DNA of 20,409 nt, taken from positions 1 to 20,409 of IMG/VR virus record IMGVR_UViG_3300048919_000420; one strand, given 5' to 3'. Position 1 is the first letter of the stretch. Every line of letters starts with the position of its first letter. The position numbers were made by a program, and so were the translations under genes. The DNA comes from a virus. A model generated the notes under the pieces. That model made no database searches, was not told where the DNA came from, and saw nothing but the letters and a program-made list of their open reading frames with translations. Shown here piece by piece: positions 1 through 7,050 of this stretch.

Positions 1-1
1 A

Positions 2-76
2 CCCCAGATAACCCTCGCGCGTATCCGTGGCGCGGTCCAAGTTCTGGAAGAGTTTATTGAGGAGGCCTCCCAGTGA
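2..76 (+). CDS. C-terminal end of an unidentified protein (5' end outside the window)
   Basis: The reading frame is open from the first bases to a TGA at 74-76 and gives about 24 residues, with an acidic, helix-like end (VLEEFIEEASQ). The stop overlaps the GTG start of the next gene in a GTGA arrangement, and the last codons supply that gene's GGAGG ribosome site. This is the usual sign of a translationally coupled real gene. Nothing can be said about function from this fragment. Confidence 0.55.
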   Translation, partial: PQITLARIRGAVQVLEEFIEEASQ

Positions 77-447
77 ACCTGGGCCGTCTCGACTACAAAA
101 CGCTTTGCCTGTCCCTGCTGTTCAGCTACGGCTGCGTATGGTGGCTGCTGAGCTTCCTGATGCAGTTCGTGGTTGGCAGCCCGGAGCCTGGAACCGTGAA
201 GTACTCGAGTACGCTGTGGGTGCTGATCCCCGCCAACTTGGCCGTGCCCCCGCTTCTCGCGGGCTGCATGGTGGCACGGACGGCCACGAACCGACCGATG
301 CTGCATGCGCTGATCGCAGCGGTAGTGGGCGCTGCTGTCTACGCCATCGACTTTGTATTGCTCACCCCTATTCCGCTGGTCCTGACTGCCGTGGGTGCAG
401 GCCTGTACCTGCGCACCGTCTCGCGGCGGGCTGATCGCAGAGGCTGA
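73..447 (+). CDS. Small multi-pass membrane protein, function unknown
   Basis: This 124-aa protein starts at a GTG with a GAGGAGG ribosome site 5-10 bases upstream; the start overlaps the stop of the preceding gene. Hydrophobic segments lie near residues 11-34, 47-67, 77-97 and possibly 99-113, so three or four membrane spans in the inner membrane are likely. The C-terminus is short and Arg-rich (LRTVSRRADRRG), which by the positive-inside rule should be cytoplasmic. I do not recognise the family. A holin is possible in principle, but no lysin is adjacent, and the neighbour is a secreted protein of unknown role. A superinfection-exclusion or other lysogenic-conversion protein is an equally open guess. 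It is on the opposite strand to the virion genes. Confidence 0.6.
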   Translation: MNLGRLDYKTLCLSLLFSYGCVWWLLSFLMQFVVGSPEPGTVKYSSTLWVLIPANLAVPPLLAGCMVARTATNRPMLHALIAAVVGAAVYAIDFVLLTPIPLVLTAVGAGLYLRTVSRRADRRG

Positions 448-459
448 TACATTCCGCCA

Positions 460-1068
460 ATGCGCCGCCTGCTTGTACTCCCTGCCTTCTTGTTCGTCGG
501 CTCGGCCTTCGCCGCCGACTACGCCACCTGCCTCCTGGACAAGCTCCCCGGCGTCAAGAACGCGCCGGCCCACGCTGCTGCGCTGAACCTGTGTGCCCAG
601 CAGCACCCTGACAAGTTCTTCGAGGTTCGCCGCGGCTCGGGCCGTGGCCTGCTGGGCCCGAAGTCCCCTGAGCAGTGCACGCTGGACAAGGCGCGCGACA
701 CGTCCTGGCAGCCGGCGGCCGGAATGATCATGCGCGCGTGCGGGTGCCTGTATAGCCCGAGCGCAGGCCCCACAGACATGTGCGAGCGGTATCCGCTGTC
801 AGCGGAGATTCGCGCGCAGCACCCGCTGGTGAAGACGGATGCAGACCTGCTGAAGCTTGAGACGCACTACAGGAAGATCTACGCCGCGCACCCGGACGCC
901 GATGCGCTGTTTGCCCGGAACGACTTCTGGGCCTGGGTTACGCAGGACAAGGCCAGGGAGAACGCGATCATCAAGGGCTCCACCGACACGGTGATCCGCA
1001 CGATGGGCGAGTTCAAGGCCGAACATGGCGGCCTTGTACCGTTCAACGGAAAGCTGGATGGCCAGTAG
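460..1068 (+). CDS. Secreted/periplasmic protein of unknown function
   Basis: This 202-aa protein begins with a clear signal peptide: MRR, a hydrophobic stretch LLVLPAFLFVG, and an SAFA|AD cleavage site after residue 18. The mature part has six cysteines in its N-terminal half (including an ACGC pair near residue 95), suggesting disulfide bonds in the periplasm, followed by a charged helical C-terminal half. There is no lipobox, so it should be soluble. No strong ribosome site precedes the ATG, and expression may depend on coupling to the membrane protein gene that ends 12 bases upstream. It stops 3 bases before the end of the convergent virion operon. I do not recognise a family; periplasmic moron protein is an inference from context. 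Confidence 0.65.
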   Translation: MRRLLVLPAFLFVGSAFAADYATCLLDKLPGVKNAPAHAAALNLCAQQHPDKFFEVRRGSGRGLLGPKSPEQCTLDKARDTSWQPAAGMIMRACGCLYSPSAGPTDMCERYPLSAEIRAQHPLVKTDADLLKLETHYRKIYAAHPDADALFARNDFWAWVTQDKARENAIIKGSTDTVIRTMGEFKAEHGGLVPFNGKLDGQ

Positions 1069-1071
1069 GGC

Positions 1072-2607
1072 CTACGCTCCCACAAACCGCCGGCCGTTCG
1101 CGTCCTCGTATACCGGCTTCCCGCCTGATGTCCCGACCTGCTTGGTCATGCCTGGTGGAAGGCCAGCAGCAGCATCCACCCTCTGCACATCCCCCGAAGC
1201 CTTGTTGATCCGGTAGACGCTGGATTCCGTGGTGGAGCCGTCGGCGTTCTTGGTGGCCGGGGTGACCTGCAGAGCCCACTGGGACGGATCCGCCTCACCG
1301 TTGATCGCACGCAGGTACTGCTGTGCCTGCTGCCGCTGCTGTGGTGTTGCGTTGGGATCGAGGAAGGTATTGCGCAGCTGCTCCTCCTGGCGCTGGGCCC
1401 GGGTCTTGAAGCCGCGCGCCGTGATCTCCGAGTCCGCCAGGCGGCGCTCGGTGTCCAGCCGCTGCTGATCCACATTGAAGCCGCGGGCTGTACGGAAGGT
1501 GTCGGCTGCGATGCGGTCGCGCTCCAGCTGCTGCTGGCCGGCGGCGAAGCCCAGGCGAGTGTCGTAGCGCTGGGCCTCCTGCAGGCGTGCCAGGTCGCCG
1601 CGATCTGATGCTCGGAGGTTGCTGGCACGGCGGAAGCCGCGCGCGTCCCCGGAGCCCATGATGGCCACGCGCTGGATGGGCGATGTGGGTGGCGGCGCCA
1701 TGGCGGCCTGCACGCGGCCCATGGATTCGGCCTGTTGCTGGCCTGCCAGGTTGTTGGCCGCGTTCTGGTTCTGCCAGGACGGAAGGCCGCGCGGCTGGTC
1801 GCCCAGGGCTGCAGCCTGCGCGCTGTCGGCGTAGCTGTTGCCGCGACGATAGACGCCCGGCATCACTTCGGACGGGGCCGCGGCATCCGGCGGGCCCATG
1901 CTGGCACCAGAGCCGGCAAGCGCCGTGCCGCTGGAGGAATTGCTGCCAGGAGATGCCGGAGGGGTTGTGGAGCTGGTCGTGCGGAGGGATGGCAGGCCGC
2001 CCACGGGCCGGTCAGCCTGATAGGCCGCGCCCAGGCCGACGGCGCCGGCTGCAGGCACACCCAGGGGCGCCGCAGTGGACGAAGCCCGGCTCGCAAAACC
2101 TGCTGCACGCCCAGCGCCCAGTGCTGCATTGGCGCCCATACCCGCGTCCACGGCGCGCGCCACAGCGCCAGATGCGCCGGCCGCACCACCGCCGAGGGCA
2201 TTGAGGGTGTTGGTCACATTGCGACCCAGCTCCGAATTCATCGGATTGTCCTGGGAGCCGTCGGCGGCAGGCGCCGCGCGCTGGCCATCCAGGGGAATCT
2301 GGTCTTCAGGCCGGCCGCCATTGGCGAAGAATACCTTGGGCTTGAAGCCGCGCGGAACCCAAGCATCTTCGGCGGCGGGTGTATGGGTGGCATCCACGGC
2401 TGCCTGCAGCGCGCCCGCGCCGCCCATGGCGTGCACGGTATCGGGGGGCAGAACGAACTCGCCTGGCTTGAACATGCCGGGGATGGAGTCTGGCGCCTGG
2501 TTCTGGGCCTGTGCCAGTGCCTCGCTCTGGCGTTGGTTGCGCGTGCGAAAGCCCAGCTTGGGCTGCGGGGCCGGCGGCGCCTTCTTGTCAGGTTGAAAGC
2601 CGAACAT
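1072..2607 (-). CDS. Virion-associated protein, Gln/Ala-rich, possibly an internal or ejection protein
   Basis: This is the last gene of the head operon. The ATG at 2607 (MFGFQPDKKAPP) is preceded by GAAAGG; the open frame continues upstream to 2817 but that part overlaps the adaptor gene. The product is 511 aa. Residues 48-63 carry PGEFVLPPDTVHAMGG, a motif I associate with phage structural proteins of the tape-measure/internal type. The middle is Gly/Ala/Ser-rich and low in complexity. Residues about 350-450 form a Gln/Arg-rich stretch with likely coiled coil (QQQLERDRIAAD, TERRLADSEITARG). The end (KPVYEDANGRRFVGA) looks folded. Position after the adaptor suits an internal or ejected virion protein. 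The exact role is unproven. Confidence 0.6.
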   Translation of the reverse strand: MFGFQPDKKAPPAPQPKLGFRTRNQRQSEALAQAQNQAPDSIPGMFKPGEFVLPPDTVHAMGGAGALQAAVDATHTPAAEDAWVPRGFKPKVFFANGGRPEDQIPLDGQRAAPAADGSQDNPMNSELGRNVTNTLNALGGGAAGASGAVARAVDAGMGANAALGAGRAAGFASRASSTAAPLGVPAAGAVGLGAAYQADRPVGGLPSLRTTSSTTPPASPGSNSSSGTALAGSGASMGPPDAAAPSEVMPGVYRRGNSYADSAQAAALGDQPRGLPSWQNQNAANNLAGQQQAESMGRVQAAMAPPPTSPIQRVAIMGSGDARGFRRASNLRASDRGDLARLQEAQRYDTRLGFAAGQQQLERDRIAADTFRTARGFNVDQQRLDTERRLADSEITARGFKTRAQRQEEQLRNTFLDPNATPQQRQQAQQYLRAINGEADPSQWALQVTPATKNADGSTTESSVYRINKASGDVQRVDAAAGLPPGMTKQVGTSGGKPVYEDANGRRFVGA

Positions 2608-2617
2608 GGCGGGCCTT

Positions 2618-3289
2618 TCAGAGAATGATTGATTCGGTGACGTGCGGCACGTCTTCGCGCGTCTCCCGACGCATGTCGGAATCGGGGCGCCGGCCGAAAT
2701 ACTTGGTGAACTCGCGCTCGGACAGCTCGGCACGGGTCGGGTCGAAGGCCTCGGAGTCGGGCTGGGAAAAGCCGCGATACAGCGCCCAGAGCACCAGCTT
2801 GTCGTGGCTGAAGGCATGGATCTCGGGCACGTCGGCCCCGGATCGCATTTCGCTCAAGGGCAGCCGGTAGCCTTCCAGCATGATCTGGCCGTCGCGCGGC
2901 GGTGCCGGCACCAGGCGAATGGCGCCTTCGCTCTGCACGGCCCATCGCACACGGTCCATGCGCTTGTGGCGCCACCCCGGTTGATTGCGGTCCAGCCATT
3001 CAGTGGAGACCAGGTCCAACTGCTGCGGCTCGCTCGCACCGTCGCATGCATAGGACAGGTGCGTGATCTCGTAGAGCGCCGGGTGCAGCTGGTATGTGCT
3101 CTGCCCTTCCTTGGCCGCAATGCGGCAAATTCCCGCAAGGCTGGATTCCAGCAGGAGCCGCCCGCGCACCGCGGCCTCGGCCACCGCGTCGTTCAGCCAC
3201 ATGGTGATCTTCTTGTCAGTCCACCGATAGGTCTCGACCTCATCATCGGCCGCGACCCGGAACCGCGCGATCAGGTCTTTGAGGTTCAT
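2618..3289 (-). CDS. Phage head-tail adaptor protein (DUF6682-like)
   Basis: This 223-aa protein should form the adaptor ring below the portal where the tail attaches. It shows WLNDAVAEAAVRGR near the N-terminus, ITHLSYACDG, STEWLD, a RLVPAPPRDGQIMLEGYRLP strand block, and a conserved end with FDPTRAEL and KYFGRRPDSDMRR. These are features I associate with phage adaptor proteins found beside podoviral portal/capsid cassettes. I chose the ATG at 3289: the longer frame to 3313 begins with TTG and runs into the upstream gene, whereas ATG follows that gene's TGA by one base, which suits coupling. It lies 10 bases before the 511-aa gene. Confidence 0.75.
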   Translation of the reverse strand: MNLKDLIARFRVAADDEVETYRWTDKKITMWLNDAVAEAAVRGRLLLESSLAGICRIAAKEGQSTYQLHPALYEITHLSYACDGASEPQQLDLVSTEWLDRNQPGWRHKRMDRVRWAVQSEGAIRLVPAPPRDGQIMLEGYRLPLSEMRSGADVPEIHAFSHDKLVLWALYRGFSQPDSEAFDPTRAELSEREFTKYFGRRPDSDMRRETREDVPHVTESIIL

Positions 3290-3290
3290 G

Positions 3291-3740
3291 TCAGCGGGCT
3301 CCGAACTGCTCAATCAGGGTTGCCACTTCGGCGCGCATCTTGGCCTCGCCCTTGCGCGCGTCCAGCTTGACCTCGTACTTTGCGGCGTACTCGGCCAGGG
3401 CCCCCTTGTCCATGCCTTCGATGGTCAGCAGCATGGCCTCGGTGGCCGCACGCTCTTGCTGCTGCAGTTGCTCTGCCTGCTGCTGGGCGGCCTGGGCCTG
3501 TTGAAGCGCAGCATCGTCCTGTGTCTGCGTGGTGTCAGGCTGCTGGTCCTGCTGGTCGGCAGGCTGCAGCTGCTCTGCCTGCTGCTGATCGACGGAAGCG
3601 CGGCGGAATTCCACGAAGCGCAGCAACTTGCGCGCGACGGCCTCGGGCACCAGCTTGGTATCGCCAGGCTGCCAATGGGTGGCTGCGTGACGGTCGTGAT
3701 AGGGCTTCTTGCCCGTGTATTCCAGCTTGTCGAACTTCAT
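3291..3740 (-). CDS. Small Gln-rich head-module protein, unknown function
   Basis: This 149-aa protein starts at ATG 3740 with GGAG six bases upstream. The N-terminus (HWQPGDTKLVPEAVARKLLRFVEF) is conserved-looking and probably folded. Residues 50-100 are a low-complexity Gln/Ala/Asp run likely to be coiled coil or disordered, encoded by repetitive CAG-type codons. The C-terminal 45 residues look like a small helical SAP/Rho-N-type domain (MDKGALAEYAAKYEVKLDARKGEAK). It sits between the decoration protein and the adaptor, and its stop abuts the adaptor start. This fits an accessory head completion protein, though I cannot assign a family. Confidence 0.65.
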   Translation of the reverse strand: MKFDKLEYTGKKPYHDRHAATHWQPGDTKLVPEAVARKLLRFVEFRRASVDQQQAEQLQPADQQDQQPDTTQTQDDAALQQAQAAQQQAEQLQQQERAATEAMLLTIEGMDKGALAEYAAKYEVKLDARKGEAKMRAEVATLIEQFGAR

Positions 3741-3762
3741 GATTCGCTCCGTTCATGTGAAA

Positions 3763-3783
3763 CAAGCCGGACAGGCCGGCTTG
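3763..3783 (-). terminator. 8-bp hairpin, possible weak terminator or processing site
   Basis: The arms CAAGCCGG and CCGGCTTG pair perfectly around a 5-base loop. On the transcribed (minus) strand the stem is followed by TTTCAC. The short U run makes it at best a partial terminator. It lies in the gap between the decoration gene and the 149-aa gene, where it could lower expression of the genes after the capsid. Confidence 0.45.
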
Positions 3784-3816
3784 CTGCATGGTTCATCGCC
3801 GCGAGCGCGGCTTCGG

Positions 3817-4293
3817 TCAGGCCACGCCTTCGGGGACGCCCAGCACCACCACGTCCAGCGCGCTGGCCTTGGCGTTGTCCGCGCCGCCCACGGTCAGGAT
3901 CAGGTAGGCGTCCTTGGGCAGCGTGATGACCGGGTTGGCAGTGGCGTTGCGCAGGCGCGCCGTGGCGGCCAGGTTCACGGCCGCGCCGAAGTAGTCGTCG
4001 TCCTGGGGAACCGCCGGCACGTCCACGCCGTCGGCATACTCGAAGCCGATCTTGGCGGTGACGGATGCCGTCATGCCAACGGCAACGACGACCAGGCTGT
4101 CGATCAGCTTGAAGCCAGCGGGCAGCAGGCCCAGGCGGATCTTTGTGCCCTGGATGGCGGGTGTAAGGATGTCGCCGCCCAGGGCCGCGCCGGCCGCGTT
4201 GGTGGCCAGGGTGTAATGCAGGGCGCTCAGGTTGCCCCACGGCGTCGCGCCCAGACGATTGCTGGCGGACTGCACTTTGGTGATGGTTGCCAT
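3817..4293 (-). CDS. Probable capsid decoration/stabilisation protein
   Basis: This 158-aa protein starts at ATG 4293 behind a strong GGAGG(CCAAC) site. It is mostly beta-strand-like and rich in Ala, Val, Thr and Gly, with few charged residues (ATLATNAAGAALGGDILTPA, GFKLIDSLVVVAVGMTASVTAKIGFEYADG, VNLAATARLRNATANPVITL). Strong translation start, beta-rich composition and position directly after the major capsid gene all fit a protein made in many copies on the capsid surface. I cannot name a family, so decoration protein is inferred from position and composition. A minor head protein is the alternative. Confidence 0.6.
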   Translation of the reverse strand: MATITKVQSASNRLGATPWGNLSALHYTLATNAAGAALGGDILTPAIQGTKIRLGLLPAGFKLIDSLVVVAVGMTASVTAKIGFEYADGVDVPAVPQDDDYFGAAVNLAATARLRNATANPVITLPKDAYLILTVGGADNAKASALDVVVLGVPEGVA

Positions 4294-4366
4294 GTTGGCC
4301 TCCGATGAAATGGTGAAGAACTCAGCGGAGGACAGGCGATCAGCTGACCGCCCGCCCTGGGGCGCG

Positions 4367-5659
4367 TCAGTTGCGCTCGCCGATGATGCGCACTGCCGTG
4401 TCGATGGCCGTGGCGCCGTGATCGGTGTAGTGCTTCTTGCCGTTGCCCTGCGACACCAGCCAGCGGATCTTGAACACGCCCATGATGGCGCCGATCAACA
4501 GCTCCAGCTTGTCGCCGTGGTCGAAGTCCTTCTCGCTCCAGAAGAAGGGCATGCCGCCGTGCTTGGACTTGCCGAAAGCCTGGGCCAGGGACTGGCCGCC
4601 CAGCAGGATCGCGCGGTCCACTGCGTGGGTGGTGCCGAACGAGGCGGGGACGACGCAGGTGCTTTCCGTCTCGGTCTCGTAGGAGGCGCAGTAGCGCACC
4701 GTGTCGCCGGCATAGAAGCGGATGGGCTTGGGCATCTTGCAGATCAAGATGCCGTTCCACAGCCCTACTTCACCCAGGAACAGGGGGTGATTGTTGGCCT
4801 TGGACGCGCGTGCCAGGGCGTTCGCTTGGAACTGGCGGAAGCCGGGGTCCTGGGCGAAGGCGTGGTATTGAGCAGGCGAGACCAGCAGAACGCGCAGCGG
4901 CGAATCCTCGGCCACCTTGTCCTCGGGGATCTTGATGGCAGGCGGCGGCAGCGGGATCGATTCCATCGTCGTGCGAATGCTGTCCACCACATCCATGCCG
5001 AGTACGTCGGTGGATGCAATGTCCAGCTCACCCGCGTTGGCGGCCACGGTCTTGATGGAATCGCCATCGGCAATGTAGTGGCGGTTGCGTGTGGGCGCCT
5101 TCACTTCATTGATGGCGAATTCCGCGAACTGCGGATGTGCCTCGGTAGGCAGGCGCCATTCGATGTTGTCGTGGAAGCCGCGCGCGCCGGCCAAGTGGGT
5201 CAGCATCAGCTGGTCCTGGTAGCCGTTCATCAGCGACAGCGCAATGGGTCGGCCGATGCGACGGAATTCAACGGGGGAATTCATATCGGTCATCGTGTCG
5301 CCAATGTCCACCGGGAAGCGGACCTGGTTCACGCGCACGCGGCCGTTGTCCAGCTCGATGCCCGTGCCCTTGCCCTCGGCCATACGGCTGCCCATGATGG
5401 GATAGGCATTGGTGGGCTGCACGAAGTGGAACTCCACCTCGGAGCCCTTGCCGCGCGTCAGGTCCACCGTGCGAACGATGGGCATGTCGGTGGAGGTCTG
5501 CTTGCTCAGAACGGCGCTGACGTGAGCCTCGCCCTGGGGGACGGTGCCCACCATGCGGTTCAGCGTCGAATTGCGCTGCATGGACTGAGCGAACAGCCCG
5601 GCAGCCTGGACGAATTGGGCATTCGGCGAGCCGGTTGCCACATTGGTTTTTCCGGACAT
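4367..5659 (-). CDS. Major capsid protein, DUF4043/N4-gp56-like family
   Basis: This 430-aa protein forms the icosahedral shell. Its N-terminal third carries the run VDLTRGKGSEVEFHF, an ...AEGKGTGIEL... loop and VNQVRFPVDIGDTMTD, followed by a helix with RPIALSLMNGYQDQLMLTHLAG. This is the layout I know from the DUF4043 / N4-gp56 capsid family (HK97-type fold). The C-terminal half has FLGEVGLWNGILI and a long strand region ending RWLVSQGNGKKHY. The start is set by an ACGGAGGACAT ribosome site before ATG 5659; the frame extends upstream to 5695 without support. It follows the scaffold gene, the usual order, and length is typical. Confidence 0.85.
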   Translation of the reverse strand: MSGKTNVATGSPNAQFVQAAGLFAQSMQRNSTLNRMVGTVPQGEAHVSAVLSKQTSTDMPIVRTVDLTRGKGSEVEFHFVQPTNAYPIMGSRMAEGKGTGIELDNGRVRVNQVRFPVDIGDTMTDMNSPVEFRRIGRPIALSLMNGYQDQLMLTHLAGARGFHDNIEWRLPTEAHPQFAEFAINEVKAPTRNRHYIADGDSIKTVAANAGELDIASTDVLGMDVVDSIRTTMESIPLPPPAIKIPEDKVAEDSPLRVLLVSPAQYHAFAQDPGFRQFQANALARASKANNHPLFLGEVGLWNGILICKMPKPIRFYAGDTVRYCASYETETESTCVVPASFGTTHAVDRAILLGGQSLAQAFGKSKHGGMPFFWSEKDFDHGDKLELLIGAIMGVFKIRWLVSQGNGKKHYTDHGATAIDTAVRIIGERN

Positions 5660-5712
5660 ATGTCCTCCGTCTTGGGGAGAGGGCTGCCTCATCACGAGGT
5701 GGCCCGGGTTTC

Positions 5713-5739
5713 AAAAAATGCTTCAGTGGCTCACGCCAC
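5713..5739 (-). terminator. Weak hairpin plus T6 after the scaffold gene
   Basis: On the transcribed strand GTGGC-GTGA-GCCAC forms a 5-bp stem closed by a GNRA-type tetraloop. It overlaps the scaffold stop codon, and TGAAGCA then T6 follows. The U run starts about 7 bases after the stem, so termination would be inefficient. It may tune the scaffold:capsid ratio or may be chance. Confidence 0.3.
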
Positions 5740-6831
5740 GCTGTTCATCAGGGCATCCAGCTTTGCCGGTGACATTCCGCTCATCACGTTGATCAGTGCA
5801 GCCGGGTTATCGGCCAGGGCCTGCACACGCTCTGCTTCGCTGGCACCGGCTGCCGCGCCCGTCAACTCGGACAGACTCACCGGCACGGCTTGCTCGGCAC
5901 CAGCCTTCGCCTTTGCCACAGCCGCGTCCACGGCGTTGGCGGGAGTTGCTGGGCTGGCGGCAGGAGCTGCGGCAGGCTTTGCGCCCTTGAAAGTGCTGAA
6001 CACTTCCACGATTTCCGCAGCAGAACCGTTCTGCAGGACATTGGCCACAGCTGCACGCGCGAAAGCAGGCTGGGCATCCACCCACTGCTTGAACTCGGCA
6101 GAGTCGGCAATTTCGTCCGCGTCGGCGTGCGCCGCGTAGATCGCGTTTTCATGCGCCTGCTGCGCGCTGAGCTGTTCGCGCTGCTGGAGCGGCTGCATGG
6201 CCTGGGCCAGTCGCGCGTCCACCAGTGCTGCAGCACGCTGGTCCACCAGCGCAGCCACGCCCTTGGCGATCCCCTCTTCCGAGAAGTCGCCGAACAGGGC
6301 CATGTCCACGCCTTGGGTGGCAGCGGCCTGGGCAATGGCCAGGTTCTTGTCGGCCGAGGTCGGCGCCGCGCCAGCTTGCTCGCGGGCCGCGGCATCCGCC
6401 TGGGCTTGAGCGAGGTTGCTTTGCTGGCTGCGGTTCAACTGCTCGATCTGCGCCTTCAAGGTGGCGTTCTCGCTCTCCAGCGAGTCGCCGCGCGCCTTGA
6501 ACTGGTCACGCTCGGTGCGGGCCTGGGCCAGCTTTTCAAAGGGGATCGTGTAGCTGCCCGACTTGCTGGCAATAGGCGCGCCGGCCGGCTCGTCATCCTG
6601 AGCCGGAGCCGCGCCTGCAGCAGATGCAGGAGCCGGGGTTGCTGCAACAGCGGGTGCGGCAGCAGGAGCGGGAGAAGGCGCTGCAGCAGTTTGCTCAGCG
6701 CCAGGGGTGGCGGTTGCGGGAATAGCAGTGCTCGCGGCGTTGCTGGCTTCGGCGGTCTGGGCCGCGTCCGCGTCCAGATCCAGTTGTCCTGCAAAGGCGG
6801 ATTCGAGCAGTTGCTCAGGTGACATCGGCAT
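5731..6831 (-). CDS. Capsid scaffolding protein
   Basis: This 366-aa protein is expected to guide capsid assembly and then leave. The N-terminus (MPMSPEQLLESAF) is followed by a long Ala/Pro/Thr-rich disordered segment to about residue 85. A charged coiled coil lies near residues 90-150 (EKLAQARTERDQFKARGDSLESENATLKAQIEQL), with further helices and a short C-terminal helix (AALINVMSGMSPAKLDALMNSVA) of the type that contacts capsid subunits. Start ATG 6831 has TGGAG seven bases upstream. The location between portal and major capsid genes, the acidic helical character and disorder are typical of scaffolds. I see no protease motif. Sequence families of scaffolds diverge widely, so context carries the call. 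Confidence 0.75.
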   Translation of the reverse strand: MPMSPEQLLESAFAGQLDLDADAAQTAEASNAASTAIPATATPGAEQTAAAPSPAPAAAPAVAATPAPASAAGAAPAQDDEPAGAPIASKSGSYTIPFEKLAQARTERDQFKARGDSLESENATLKAQIEQLNRSQQSNLAQAQADAAAREQAGAAPTSADKNLAIAQAAATQGVDMALFGDFSEEGIAKGVAALVDQRAAALVDARLAQAMQPLQQREQLSAQQAHENAIYAAHADADEIADSAEFKQWVDAQPAFARAAVANVLQNGSAAEIVEVFSTFKGAKPAAAPAASPATPANAVDAAVAKAKAGAEQAVPVSLSELTGAAAGASEAERVQALADNPAALINVMSGMSPAKLDALMNSVA

Positions 6832-6901
6832 GTAGGTGCTCCACATCCCCGGCTATCCGGCCGGGCCTGTTTGAAGGGGCACGCAGATTCGAGGATCAGG
6901 C

Positions 6902-6917
6902 CGGGGCCGAAGCCCCG
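6902..6917 (-). other. UUCG-capped GC hairpin between portal and scaffold genes
   Basis: On the transcribed strand CGGGGC-TTCG-GCCCCG gives a 6-bp stem with the very stable C(UUCG)G tetraloop. No U tract follows, so it is not a standard terminator. It lies in the 219-base portal-scaffold gap, the longest gap in the head operon; I see no convincing gene in that gap. It may stabilise or separate mRNA segments. Confidence 0.5.
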
Positions 6918-7050
6918 ACCATCACGCTCTCCAGCTGCGGGAGGTGCCGACCCATCACGGGCAGGCTTCTCGTCTCTGGCTTTCGCCTTCAACGTGGACA
7001 CAGTGTCAGGCGGCACGCCCGCCGTATCCAACTCTGGACGGAGTGTGCCG

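Noticed and set aside
2608-2817. Longer N-terminus of the 511-aa virion protein
   Set aside because: This part overlaps the adaptor gene in another frame, is Pro/Ser/Arg-rich overprint, and the ATG at 2607 has its own ribosome site.
4232-6139. Long plus-strand frame over the capsid and scaffold genes
   Set aside because: It is the antisense shadow of two well-supported genes in GC-rich DNA, with His/Val/Gly-rich nonsense composition.
6832-7050. Possible small gene in the portal-scaffold gap (e.g. plus-strand frame 6871-7056)
   Set aside because: Opposite strand to the operon, low-complexity Pro/Ser/Arg composition, overlap with the portal gene end, no ribosome site.
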